NCBI GenBank assembly: GCA_945827765.1
Contig: CALZPS010000014.1
Span: 1-13,760 of the forward strand
Reading direction: 5' to 3'
From: an uncultured Lachnospiraceae bacterium
GTDB lineage: Bacteria; Bacillota; Clostridia; Lachnospirales; Lachnospiraceae
DNA length: 13,760 nt
The notes under the pieces are model-generated. The model did no database searches. It was given only the letters and a program-made list of their open reading frames with translations, and had not been told where the DNA came from. Below, piece after piece: positions 1 to 6,371 of the stretch (position 1 is its first letter; each line of letters opens with the position of its first letter). The translations under genes and the position numbers were made by a program.

Positions 1-545
1 TTGATGGGCCGAATCAAGCGGTTGGTTTGATGTCTGGAGATGACATATGCCAGCAAAATCATAAATAAACCCAGAAACGCGACAAGAGGCAGTATCTGGA
101 GTGCCGTTCCTGCCAGGCTGTCCCTCGTCTTTGCCACCCGCAGAACATTGCCGTTCTGCATCCGTATTGCATAATAATAAAGTTCTGCCCCTACCGTATC
201 CGACATACGGATATCCTCGCCGCTTCCCTTTTCCAACGCCTCACGAATCTCCTTGCGCTCCTTATGGTTCTCCAGACTTGCCTCCCCGCCCTGTGAATCA
301 TAGAGGACATTGCCGTCCTGATCTATATAAGTAATACGGGTCTGTGCACCGGCACTATCAAGCTGTTCCAGATATTGTGCGCCTGAAACCTCCAGGGCAG
401 TACGGATATAAGAAGCCTCCTGACGTACATCGGATTTTAAAATACTCAGATTTTGCTGATACACAATAAACGAAAATAAAAGATAGGATACCAAAAGAGT
501 AATCGTCAAAATCAATACCAGTGTTCTTTGAATCTTGGCTCTCAT
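1..545 (-). CDS. PhoR-like sensor histidine kinase, N-terminal part (cut by left edge)
   Basis: Reading from the ATG at 545-543 the frame stays open to base 3, giving 181 residues with no stop, so the HAMP remainder, dimerization and ATPase domains lie outside the window. A short basic start (MRAKIQR) leads into TM1 at about residues 8-29, an extracellular part at 30-145, and TM2 at about 148-170, followed by RHQTNRLIRPI, which looks like a HAMP start. The outer part carries the run ITYIDQDGNVLYDS and later ENHKERKEIREAL and GSGEDIRMS, a pattern familiar from PhoR-type kinases of Gram-positive bacteria. The start codon overlaps the stop of the upstream regulator as ATGA, with AGGAG seven bases ahead. 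Its expected role is to phosphorylate that regulator. The phosphate signal is an inference from the neighbouring Na/Pi transporter; the kinase core cannot be seen. Confidence 0.87.
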   Translation of the reverse strand, partial: MRAKIQRTLVLILTITLLVSYLLFSFIVYQQNLSILKSDVRQEASYIRTALEVSGAQYLEQLDSAGAQTRITYIDQDGNVLYDSQGGEASLENHKERKEIREALEKGSGEDIRMSDTVGAELYYYAIRMQNGNVLRVAKTRDSLAGTALQILPLVAFLGLFMILLAYVISRHQTNRLIRPI

Positions 546-1216
546 GAATAATCTCCTATCCGGTAGCCCACGCCGCGCACTGTCTCAATCACACTGCCCC
601 TCTCTCCCAGTTTCTGTCTCAGGGTACGCACATGAACATCCACAGTACGCGTCTCACCTTCAAAGTTATATCCCCAGATATCCTCCAGCAACTGGTCTCT
701 TGTAAGCACGATATTTGGATTACTCATCAGCAGGCGAAGCATTTCAAACTCTTTCAGAGTCAGAATAATGAGACTTCCGTTCACAGTCACTTCATGTTTC
801 CTGATATCCAGCCTGATACCGTTGATTTCCAGAACATCCTTCTCCTGCATTCTCCCCGTCCTGCGCAGGACTGCCTTAATCCGAGACACCAGCTCCATCA
901 TGCCAAACGGCTTGGTGACGTAGTCATCAGCCCCCAGATCCAGCCCGATTACTTTGTCATATTCTGTACCTTTTGCCGTCACCATAATCACCGGCATATC
1001 CTTTGTCTTGGAAGATTGTTTCATTTTTTTCAAAATCGTAATCCCATCGTCGCCGGGCAACATGATATCAAGCAACACAAGCTCCGGCGTTTCTTCCGCC
1101 AGAGCTTCCATAAAAGCAGAACCATCCGCAAACCCTCGTGCCGCCATACCGGTTGATTCCAGAGTATAAATTACCAATTCGCGAATATTGTCATCATCTT
1201 CCACACAATATATCAT
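542..1216 (-). CDS. OmpR/PhoB-family response regulator
   Basis: A 224-residue two-domain transcription factor, the usual length for this family. The receiver domain (about 1-115) shows the acidic cluster E6-D7-D8, the phosphoacceptor D50 in LLDIMLPGDDG, T80 in VTAKG and K102 in YVTKPF, so it looks phosphorylation-competent. The winged-helix domain (about 125-222) has the typical LTLKEFEMLRLL, the loop LTRDQLLEDIWGYNFEGETRTVDVHV (shown here as the family signature) and the closing VRGVGYRIGDY. The ATG overlaps the degV stop and the TGA overlaps the kinase start, each as a 4-base ATGA, which implies translational coupling along degV-regulator-kinase. The ribosome site is AAAGGAAAG. It is probably PhoP/PhoB-like because of the cotransporter upstream, but DNA targets cannot be deduced here. 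Confidence 0.95.
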   Translation of the reverse strand: MIYCVEDDDNIRELVIYTLESTGMAARGFADGSAFMEALAEETPELVLLDIMLPGDDGITILKKMKQSSKTKDMPVIMVTAKGTEYDKVIGLDLGADDYVTKPFGMMELVSRIKAVLRRTGRMQEKDVLEINGIRLDIRKHEVTVNGSLIILTLKEFEMLRLLMSNPNIVLTRDQLLEDIWGYNFEGETRTVDVHVRTLRQKLGERGSVIETVRGVGYRIGDYS

Positions 1217-2103
1217 GCCGTTCTTTCCTTTCCCCAGAAGAACACGGCCACCGTACCCGGACCTGTGTGGCTCCCAATCGTCGTACCGATATGATTAATC
1301 TCCACTTTACCATCTAGTTTCGGGAATTTCGCCTCAATCAAATCCGCCACTGCTCTCGCATCCTCATAGCAGGCGGACTGTGAGATATAACATTTTCCAC
1401 TGTAATCGGTGCCGTCGGCCGCACATTCTTCCATCCGCTTGACGATTTCTTTAATGACGGCACGTTTTCCGCGAATCTTCTGGCGCGGAATCAATGCCCC
1501 TTTATCGTCCATGTTCAGCAGCGGGCAAATATGTAATGCCGTTCCAAACCACCCGGAAACCTTGGAAATTCTTCCGCCTTTCACGTAGAATGTCAAATCT
1601 GTGGAGAAAAACCAGTGATTTAATTCCAGCCGGTGCGCCACTGCCCATTCATACAACTCTTCGACCGGCATCCCGCCATCGCGCAAATCTGCGAGCTTAT
1701 CCATAAAAAGTCCAAAGCCGGACGATGCACCCAGAGAATCCACGATATAAATCTTCCGCTCAGGATAATTCTCCCGCAGTTCCTCAGCAGCTATATTCGC
1801 TGAATTGTAAGACCCGGAAATCCCGCTGGACAGACTTACATGCAGGATATCCTTTCCCGCTTCCAGAAACGGAGTAAAATATGCCATATATTCTTCCACA
1901 TTTACCTGTGAGGTTCTTGTCTCAGCGCCGTCACACATCGCCTGATAAAACTCATCGATGGCAATGCTTTTTCCCAAATCGTCCTCATATTCTTTTCCAT
2001 CCAACGAAAAATGAAAACAGACATATGAGATATTTCTTTCCTTAAAATGTCCTTCCGACAAATCTGCTGTCGAGCAGCAGCTCAATACATAATTATCACT
2101 CAT
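1213..2103 (-). CDS. DegV family fatty-acid-binding protein
   Basis: A 296-residue protein with the DegV (PF02645) layout. It opens with a short beta strand and STADLSEGHF, then has the TSQVNVEEY segment near residue 64, where the family carries TSQP, and the LSSGISGSYNSA loop near residues 92-103. These two loops line the fatty-acid carboxylate pocket in known structures. In Gram-positive bacteria FakB proteins present exogenous fatty acids to the kinase FakA, but many DegV paralogs have no assigned partner and no fakA is visible here. The gene lies 34 bases after the Na/Pi cotransporter and overlaps the regulator start by 4 bases, so it sits inside the presumed phosphate-response transcript. 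The start is ATG at 2103 with AGAGAGGAAA upstream. The family call is firm; the lipid bound and the reason for its position are unknown. Confidence 0.92.
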   Translation of the reverse strand: MSDNYVLSCCSTADLSEGHFKERNISYVCFHFSLDGKEYEDDLGKSIAIDEFYQAMCDGAETRTSQVNVEEYMAYFTPFLEAGKDILHVSLSSGISGSYNSANIAAEELRENYPERKIYIVDSLGASSGFGLFMDKLADLRDGGMPVEELYEWAVAHRLELNHWFFSTDLTFYVKGGRISKVSGWFGTALHICPLLNMDDKGALIPRQKIRGKRAVIKEIVKRMEECAADGTDYSGKCYISQSACYEDARAVADLIEAKFPKLDGKVEINHIGTTIGSHTGPGTVAVFFWGKERTA

Positions 2104-2137
2104 TATTGCTATTTCCTCTCTTTTCTATACTGTCTGT

Positions 2138-3772
2138 TTATGCAGTCAGCACTTCCTCCGCAATATTTCTGGAATGGTCGGAGATACGTTCCAGACCGAC
2201 CAATGCATCAAGGAAGAGGATGCCCGCGTCCGTATTACACTGATTGGATGCCAGACGCATCATATGCTCACTTCTCAGCTTAATTTCCAGATCATCTGCC
2301 TGACTTTCCCTCTCGATGACTTTCATCGCCACCTCTTTGTCATTGTCCGCAAATGCGGCAAGCGCATATTTGTAACTGTCATAACATACGGAAAACATTT
2401 CGCTCAAATCCTGCTTTCCGAGTTCGGTAAATTCTGCTTTGTGCTCTGTCATTGCCTCTGCATACTCGGATATGTTCTCACAGTAATCACTTATTCTCTC
2501 CATATCCGACAAAGTCTGCAGAAGACTCGCCACATGCTTATGCTCTTTCTCATTGAGGGCAAGTGAACTTAATTTCACAAGATACCCGGTAATCCCACTG
2601 CAGAGACGGTCCACGATTTCCTCTTCTTCTTTTATTTCCAAAATCTGCTGATAATCTCTGGTAAACATCACAGTCTGTGCTTTGGAAAGTGAGCGCTCCA
2701 CGATTTTTCCCATACGGGCAATCTCGCTCACAGCTGACTCCAGAGCGATACCCGGTGTTTCCAGCATACGTTCGTCCAGCAGCACTTTGCTCTCATCACT
2801 TGTCGTCTCATCTGCTTTCTGAAGTTTCTTCGCCAGTTTGATAATCAAATCGGAGAACGGGAACAACAATACCGTCGTTCCAATATTAAATATGGTATGC
2901 ACGGTACTGATCTGTGTCTGCGTAATCATACCGTTTCCTGCCTCGGGGAATACCACTTCAAACAATACAATCGCCACGATACTGAAAATCACCGTTCCGA
3001 TGATATTGAAAAGCAGATGCATAGCCGCTGCCGTCTTAGCTGTTTTTTTCGCTCCGATACTGGACATAATAGCAGTCACACAAGTACCGATATTTTGTCC
3101 CATAATAATGTAAACCGCCGCGTCAAACGGCACCAGCCCCGCTGCAGCCAGACTCTGCAGGATACCGACTGATGCAGAAGAGCTCTGGATAACAGCTGTC
3201 ACCAACGTACCTGCCAGGATTCCCAAAAACGGATTGCTGCCCAATGTGACAAATATGCTGCGGAAAGCCTCCGACTCCTTCAGAGGCGCAACCGCCGCAG
3301 ACATTGTCGTGATACCGACAAATAACACGCCGAAACCGATGATGATACTGGACACATCCTTCGTGGATCGTCTGTTTCCGGTCAGCATCACGATAACGCC
3401 GGCCATGATTGCGATTGGTGCCAGATTAGCCGGGCTTAAGAACTTCGCCCACTCTACCGCCGATACCAACCATCCTGTCACGGTCGTGCCGATATTGGCA
3501 CCCATGATTACACCCATCGCCTGACTCAAATTCATGATACCTGCATTGACAAAACCGACTACCATGACAGAAGTCGCGGATGAACTCTGAATAACCGCCG
3601 TAATCAGGGCTCCCAGCATCACACCCATAAACTTATTGCGTGTCAATGCTTCCAACAGGCTTTTCATCTTACTTCCGGCGGCATTTTCAAGGCCTTGCGC
3701 CATTATCTGCATACCGTAAATAAACATCCCTAGCCCCCCGACAAAGGGGATAATAATGCTAAAATAATCCAT
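2138..3772 (-). CDS. Na+/phosphate cotransporter (NptA/PNaS family) with C-terminal PhoU domain
   Basis: A 544-residue membrane protein. The N-terminal half (about 1-315) holds two Na/Pi-cotransporter repeats (PF02690), each with the family's QSSSA signature: QSSSATS at 62-68 and QSSSASV at 196-202, each followed by a GxNIGTxVT motif (GANIGTTVT at 91, GQNIGTCVT at 225). The cytoplasmic tail (about 335-544) is PhoU-like, with DMERISDYCENISE at 423 and GLERISDHSRNIAE at 526, the paired acidic helix motifs that bind metal in PhoU. It is expected to import inorganic phosphate with sodium. It is the first gene of a tight block with degV and a two-component system, so the phosphate role of that system is inferred from it. 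The ATG follows a near-perfect AGGAGG. Some paralogs have been reported to move other anions. Confidence 0.93.
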   Translation of the reverse strand: MDYFSIIIPFVGGLGMFIYGMQIMAQGLENAAGSKMKSLLEALTRNKFMGVMLGALITAVIQSSSATSVMVVGFVNAGIMNLSQAMGVIMGANIGTTVTGWLVSAVEWAKFLSPANLAPIAIMAGVIVMLTGNRRSTKDVSSIIIGFGVLFVGITTMSAAVAPLKESEAFRSIFVTLGSNPFLGILAGTLVTAVIQSSSASVGILQSLAAAGLVPFDAAVYIIMGQNIGTCVTAIMSSIGAKKTAKTAAAMHLLFNIIGTVIFSIVAIVLFEVVFPEAGNGMITQTQISTVHTIFNIGTTVLLFPFSDLIIKLAKKLQKADETTSDESKVLLDERMLETPGIALESAVSEIARMGKIVERSLSKAQTVMFTRDYQQILEIKEEEEIVDRLCSGITGYLVKLSSLALNEKEHKHVASLLQTLSDMERISDYCENISEYAEAMTEHKAEFTELGKQDLSEMFSVCYDSYKYALAAFADNDKEVAMKVIERESQADDLEIKLRSEHMMRLASNQCNTDAGILFLDALVGLERISDHSRNIAEEVLTA

Positions 3773-3805
3773 GTTTTCCTCCTGTATACGTGCAAAAAAT
3801 ACACT

Positions 3806-3834
3806 TTCATACTCTATAAAATAACACCATTCAA
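3806..3834 (-). promoter_or_regulatory. Candidate vegetative promoter for the Na/Pi cotransporter block
   Basis: On the minus strand TTGAAT (3834-3829) and TATGAA (3811-3806) are separated by 17 bases, resembling sigma-A -35 and -10 boxes (five and four matches of six). A start near 3799 would give a leader of about 27 bases containing the strong AGGAGG ahead of the ATG at 3772. The region is AT-rich, so chance matches are likely; no clear regulator site was recognised. Confidence 0.35.
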
Positions 3835-3884
3835 GGAAAAAAACAATGGGTTTTTAAAAACTCTCACCTGTCACTTCTTCATCG

Positions 3885-4241
3885 TTACTTCTTCATCTGC
3901 GGTTCAAAAATCCATGATGCAATATATCCGAAAACCAGTGCCGCTGAGATTCCCACCGCACTGGCTTTGAACCCGCCCTGAAAGATGCCCAGAAATCCGT
4001 TTTTGTCCACCGCTTCTTTTACTCCCTTCCACAAAACATTTCCAAAACCAAGCAGCGGCACACTCGCCCCCGCCTTGGCAAACTGCTGAAATGGTCCATA
4101 AATATTACAAAATCCAAGGACGGCTCCGGCACACACCAGAAGTACCATGATTCTCCCCGGCATCAGTTTTGTGCGGTCCAAAAGGATCTGCACCAATGCG
4201 CAGATCAGCCCTCCAACCCAGAATGCATTGACATAATCCAT
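3885..4241 (-). CDS. spoVAE: Stage V sporulation protein AE (SpoVAE)
   Basis: A 118-residue polytopic membrane protein closely resembling SpoVAEB of Bacillus in length and pattern: the opening AFWVGGLICALVQILLDRTKLMPGRIMV, the central GASVPLLGFGNVLWKG and the closing GISAALVFGYIASWIFEPQ. Three to four hydrophobic segments are visible. SpoVA proteins sit in the spore inner membrane and are needed for uptake of calcium-dipicolinate into the forespore and for its release on germination. The gene follows spoVAD by 16 bases, with AAAGGAGAG before the ATG, so it should be read from the sigma-G promoter ahead of spoVAD. The last codons (ATGAAGAAGT) are repeated just past the stop, a small tandem duplication. 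No further spoVA gene such as spoVAF follows in this window. Confidence 0.95.
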   Translation of the reverse strand: MDYVNAFWVGGLICALVQILLDRTKLMPGRIMVLLVCAGAVLGFCNIYGPFQQFAKAGASVPLLGFGNVLWKGVKEAVDKNGFLGIFQGGFKASAVGISAALVFGYIASWIFEPQMKK

Positions 4242-4257
4242 GAATAGTCTCTCCTTT

Positions 4258-5280
4258 CTAACAGTGTTCCATCACAATCGCATGGGCAATTCCGGGCACA
4301 CTCGAACCTTCATTGAAACTGATGGTTGACATCAGCGCACCGGTAGGCACGAACAGCACCCGTTTCCACTCACCTTTTTGAATCTTCGGCAGAATATATG
4401 CTGCCAGCGTCACCGCCGCACAGCCGCATCCACTCCCTCCGGCGTGTGTATCCTGTCTTTTCTGATCAAAGATTGTCATTCCACAATCCATATGCCGCAC
4501 AGAGATATCATATCCTCTTTCCTTCAGAAGATCCATCAGGATATCCCTGCCGACATATCCCAGATCCCCGGTGATAATGCGGTCATAGTACTCTGGTTTT
4601 CTTTTGAAATCCGACAGATTCCTGATAATCGTGTCCATTGCAGCCGGAGCCATGCAGGCCCCCATATTCTGAGAATCCTTAAGTCCATAATCCACGATTT
4701 TTCCGATTGTCACACCGATTATCCGCACATGGCTTTTTTTCTTTCCCACCAAAAAAGCTCCGCTGCCTGTCACCGTCCAATGAGCGGACGGCGGTCTCTG
4801 GTTTGCATATCCTAACGGGAACCGGAATTCTTTTTCCGCACTCCCGAAATGACTGGATGTCACCGCCAGAGATAAATCCGAATACTCTGCAGCCACGCTC
4901 ATTGCCGCCAGAGCCAGTGCCTCTCCTGAAGTTGAACAGGCTCCGAACAGCCCGAACATCGGAATCTGTAGTGCCTCAACTCCGATTGACGTGGCAATTC
5001 CCTGCCGCAGCAAATCTCCGCCGAACAAGAAACGTACATCCTGTGCTTCTGTTTTAGCCTTCCCCATCGCCAGTACGCAGGCCTCTTTCTGCATATTGCT
5101 CTCGGCTTCCTCCCATGTCTTTGCACCAAACAAATCATCCTGACCGGTCTTATCAAATAATTTCCCCAGCGGTCCCTCTGATTCTTTTTTGCCGACAATC
5201 GAGCCGGCGCTAATTAAAAAAGGTGCCTCTGCAAAACAGATACTCTGTTTTCCTATCATCTGTCCATTTTCCTGATTCAT
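4258..5280 (-). CDS. spoVAD: Stage V sporulation protein AD (SpoVAD)
   Basis: A thiolase-fold, soluble member of the SpoVA complex that binds dipicolinic acid in Bacillus. From the ATG at 5280 it has 340 residues, against 338 in B. subtilis. Recognisable family features are GPLGKLFDKT, the FGACSTSGEALALA segment with the cysteine at the thiolase active-site position, TSSHFGSAEKEFRFPLGY, the VTGSGAFL strand and GGSGCGCAAVTLAAYIL near the end. The open frame reaches back to a GTG at 5352, but a sigma-G-like -10 box lies inside those extra codons, so transcription would begin after that GTG. The ATG at 5280 has GGAG at a good distance (six bases), while the ATG at 5292 has a poorer site. It is the first gene of a spoVAD-spoVAE unit, divergent from spoVAC. 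Identity is firm; the exact start is well argued but not proven. Confidence 0.93.
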   Translation of the reverse strand: MNQENGQMIGKQSICFAEAPFLISAGSIVGKKESEGPLGKLFDKTGQDDLFGAKTWEEAESNMQKEACVLAMGKAKTEAQDVRFLFGGDLLRQGIATSIGVEALQIPMFGLFGACSTSGEALALAAMSVAAEYSDLSLAVTSSHFGSAEKEFRFPLGYANQRPPSAHWTVTGSGAFLVGKKKSHVRIIGVTIGKIVDYGLKDSQNMGACMAPAAMDTIIRNLSDFKRKPEYYDRIITGDLGYVGRDILMDLLKERGYDISVRHMDCGMTIFDQKRQDTHAGGSGCGCAAVTLAAYILPKIQKGEWKRVLFVPTGALMSTISFNEGSSVPGIAHAIVMEHC

Positions 5281-5334
5281 CTTCTTCTCCATTTCCGCTG
5301 CCCTTTTTCGGACTGCCTTTTCTCTTGTCAGAAT

Positions 5335-5364
5335 TAGTATGACAACCAACACGTCAAATTATTC
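5335..5364 (-). promoter_or_regulatory. Sigma-G-type forespore promoter for spoVAD-spoVAE
   Basis: On the minus strand GAATA (5364-5360) is followed after 18 bases by CATACTA (5341-5335). This matches the Bacillus sigma-G pattern (GNATR, 17-18 bases, CATNNTA) at every defined position. The predicted start is about 5328, leaving a leader of roughly 47 bases to the ATG at 5280. It makes biological sense because spoVA genes are expressed in the forespore under sigma-G. It also shows that spoVADE has its own promoter now that spoVAC points the other way. Confidence 0.72.
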
Positions 5365-5423
5365 TCTTATTGATTGCGGTTGATTCCAAACCTGAACATC
5401 TCAGAACCACACACGAATCATAC

Positions 5424-5453
5424 GCATAATTTATCATAATCCTTCAGATACTA
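5424..5453 (+). promoter_or_regulatory. Weak candidate forespore promoter for spoVAC
   Basis: On the plus strand GCATA (5424-5428) and GATACTA (5447-5453) lie 18 bases apart, an 11 of 12 match to the sigma-G pattern. The difficulty is position: a start about seven bases downstream falls at about 5460, giving a leader of only some ten bases that begins inside the ribosome site (GAGGTGAG, 5459-5466). CATAATT at 5425 and CATAATC at 5435 are other possible -10 boxes but lack a well-placed -35. The 117-base gap from the spoVAD frame must hold a promoter for this lone gene, but which one is unclear. Confidence 0.27.
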
Positions 5454-5469
5454 TCTCCGAGGTGAGATT

Positions 5470-5934
5470 ATGGAAAATATAGAAAAGAAAAAACAGGAAA
5501 AACGTTACGAAACGTATGTCAAACAAAAGACTCCGGTTCACAGCCTTTGGCCGAATATGCTCAAGGCATTTGTCACCGGCGGAGCAATCTGTACCCTCGG
5601 TCAGCTTATCTATAACTACTGTAAGACGCAAAAGCTTCCCGAGGACGCATGCAGCGGCTGGACTTCACTTATTCTGGTTCTTTTAAGTGTCATCCTGACG
5701 GGTGTCAATATTTATCCCTCCATCGCCAAATGGGGCGGTGCCGGTGCCCTGGTCCCGATCACAGGATTTGCAAACTCTGTGGCATCCCCCGCAATCGAGT
5801 ACAAAAAAGAAGGGCAGGTATTCGGTATCGGCTGTAAAATATTTACCATCGCCGGTCCTGTCATATTATATGGGATTTTTACCTCCTGGGTACTCGGATT
5901 TATATATTGGCTATGGACAATAATGGGAAGGTAG
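5470..5934 (+). CDS. spoVAC: Stage V sporulation protein AC (SpoVAC), inverted relative to its cluster
   Basis: A 154-residue inner-membrane protein of the SpoVA channel; in B. subtilis SpoVAC has been shown to act as a mechanosensitive channel for dipicolinate release. Visible features are the basic N-terminus (MENIEKKKQEKRYETYVKQK), the family run LWPNMLKAFVTGGAICTLGQ at 27-46, TGVNIYPSIAKWGGAGALVPITGFANSVASPAIEYKKEG across 77-115, and a last hydrophobic segment ending IYWLWTIMGR. About four membrane spans are likely. The ATG has a clear GAGGTGAG. Unlike all its neighbours it lies on the plus strand, between spoVAB (convergent) and spoVAD (divergent), exactly where a co-directional spoVAC sits in Bacillus. 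The gene is intact and its key family segments are present, so it should be functional if expressed in the forespore. Confidence 0.96.
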   Translation: MENIEKKKQEKRYETYVKQKTPVHSLWPNMLKAFVTGGAICTLGQLIYNYCKTQKLPEDACSGWTSLILVLLSVILTGVNIYPSIAKWGGAGALVPITGFANSVASPAIEYKKEGQVFGIGCKIFTIAGPVILYGIFTSWVLGFIYWLWTIMGR

Positions 5935-5956
5935 CATTTACTACCTTCCCATTATT
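5919..5956. terminator. Perfect 16-bp inverted repeat, probable bidirectional terminator
   Basis: Bases 5919-5934 and 5941-5956 are exact reverse complements (arm AATAATGGGAAGGTAG) around the 6-base loop CATTTA. The left arm contains the spoVAC stop codon and the right arm just reaches the last bases of spoVAB (stop at 5955-5957). Each arm starts with an A/T-rich end, so either transcript would form a GC-strong hairpin whose base ends in a U-rich stretch, as in bidirectional terminators between convergent genes. There is no long separate U-run, so termination strength is uncertain. Confidence 0.68.
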
Positions 5957-6371
5957 ACCATCCTTGCGCAAAATAAAGCAGCGCCCCTGCTCCCCGTCCG
6001 ACTGCAATACTGATGACAAATGCCGTCGTATATCTGACAATCTTGATTCTTCTGATGAAAATAGGAAACACATTGAGTATTTCCGCCAGTCCCATTGCCC
6101 AGCATCCGACAAATACTCCGGACAAAAGTCCAAACAACGGCAGTGCCACTGTCTGAAACGGAATCGGCCATTTAAAAAGAAAAATCAGATTTCCCAGAAT
6201 TCCGCCCAAAGCCGTACAATCCTCATAGAGCAGAATATGGTCTGCGGTGTGTGTGCGGTCAGCAAAATCCGAGATAACTCCAATCTCTACAATCAACGCA
6301 AAAAGTCCTGCAGACACGACCACGCCTCCACTAAGACCGACGATTGCCAGAAGGATCTGTTTTACCCACAT
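5955..6371 (-). CDS. spoVAB: Stage V sporulation protein AB (SpoVAB)
   Basis: A hydrophobic protein of 138 residues from the ATG at 6371, close to the 141 of B. subtilis SpoVAB. The family pattern is visible: LLAIVGLSGGVVVSAGLFALIVEIGVI at the start, a central LYEDCTALGGILGNL, then LFGLLSGVFVGCWAMGLAEILNVFPIFIRRIKI and a last span with AVGRGAGALLYF. Four to five membrane spans are likely. The open frame extends to an ATG at 6404, but AAAGGGGGAAGAG sits properly ahead of 6371 and the shorter form matches the family length. It overlaps the 3' end of spoVAA by 41 bases, so the two should be translated together. SpoVAB is part of the spore inner-membrane SpoVA complex; its own role is not well defined. 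It ends inside the inverted repeat shared with spoVAC. Confidence 0.92.
   Translation of the reverse strand: MWVKQILLAIVGLSGGVVVSAGLFALIVEIGVISDFADRTHTADHILLYEDCTALGGILGNLIFLFKWPIPFQTVALPLFGLLSGVFVGCWAMGLAEILNVFPIFIRRIKIVRYTTAFVISIAVGRGAGALLYFAQGW

Noticed and set aside
101..334. Pro-rich 77-residue plus-strand ORF at the left edge
   Set aside because: It lies opposite the clear histidine-kinase frame.
632..1156. 174-residue plus-strand ORF opposite the response regulator
   Set aside because: It mirrors a well-defined receiver/winged-helix gene, has no family features and is rich in His and Gln as shadow frames often are.
3840..3884. GTTTTTAAAAAC palindrome followed by a T7 run as a terminator for spoVAE
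   Set aside because: With a four-base loop only four weak pairs remain, and the T-run is separated by CCATTG; too weak to call, although some terminator is expected here.
5353..5956. Phase-variable invertible segment carrying spoVAC
   Set aside because: No matching inverted repeats were found at the two outer borders and there is no recombinase gene in the window; the 16-bp repeat is a local hairpin, not a pair of distant sites.
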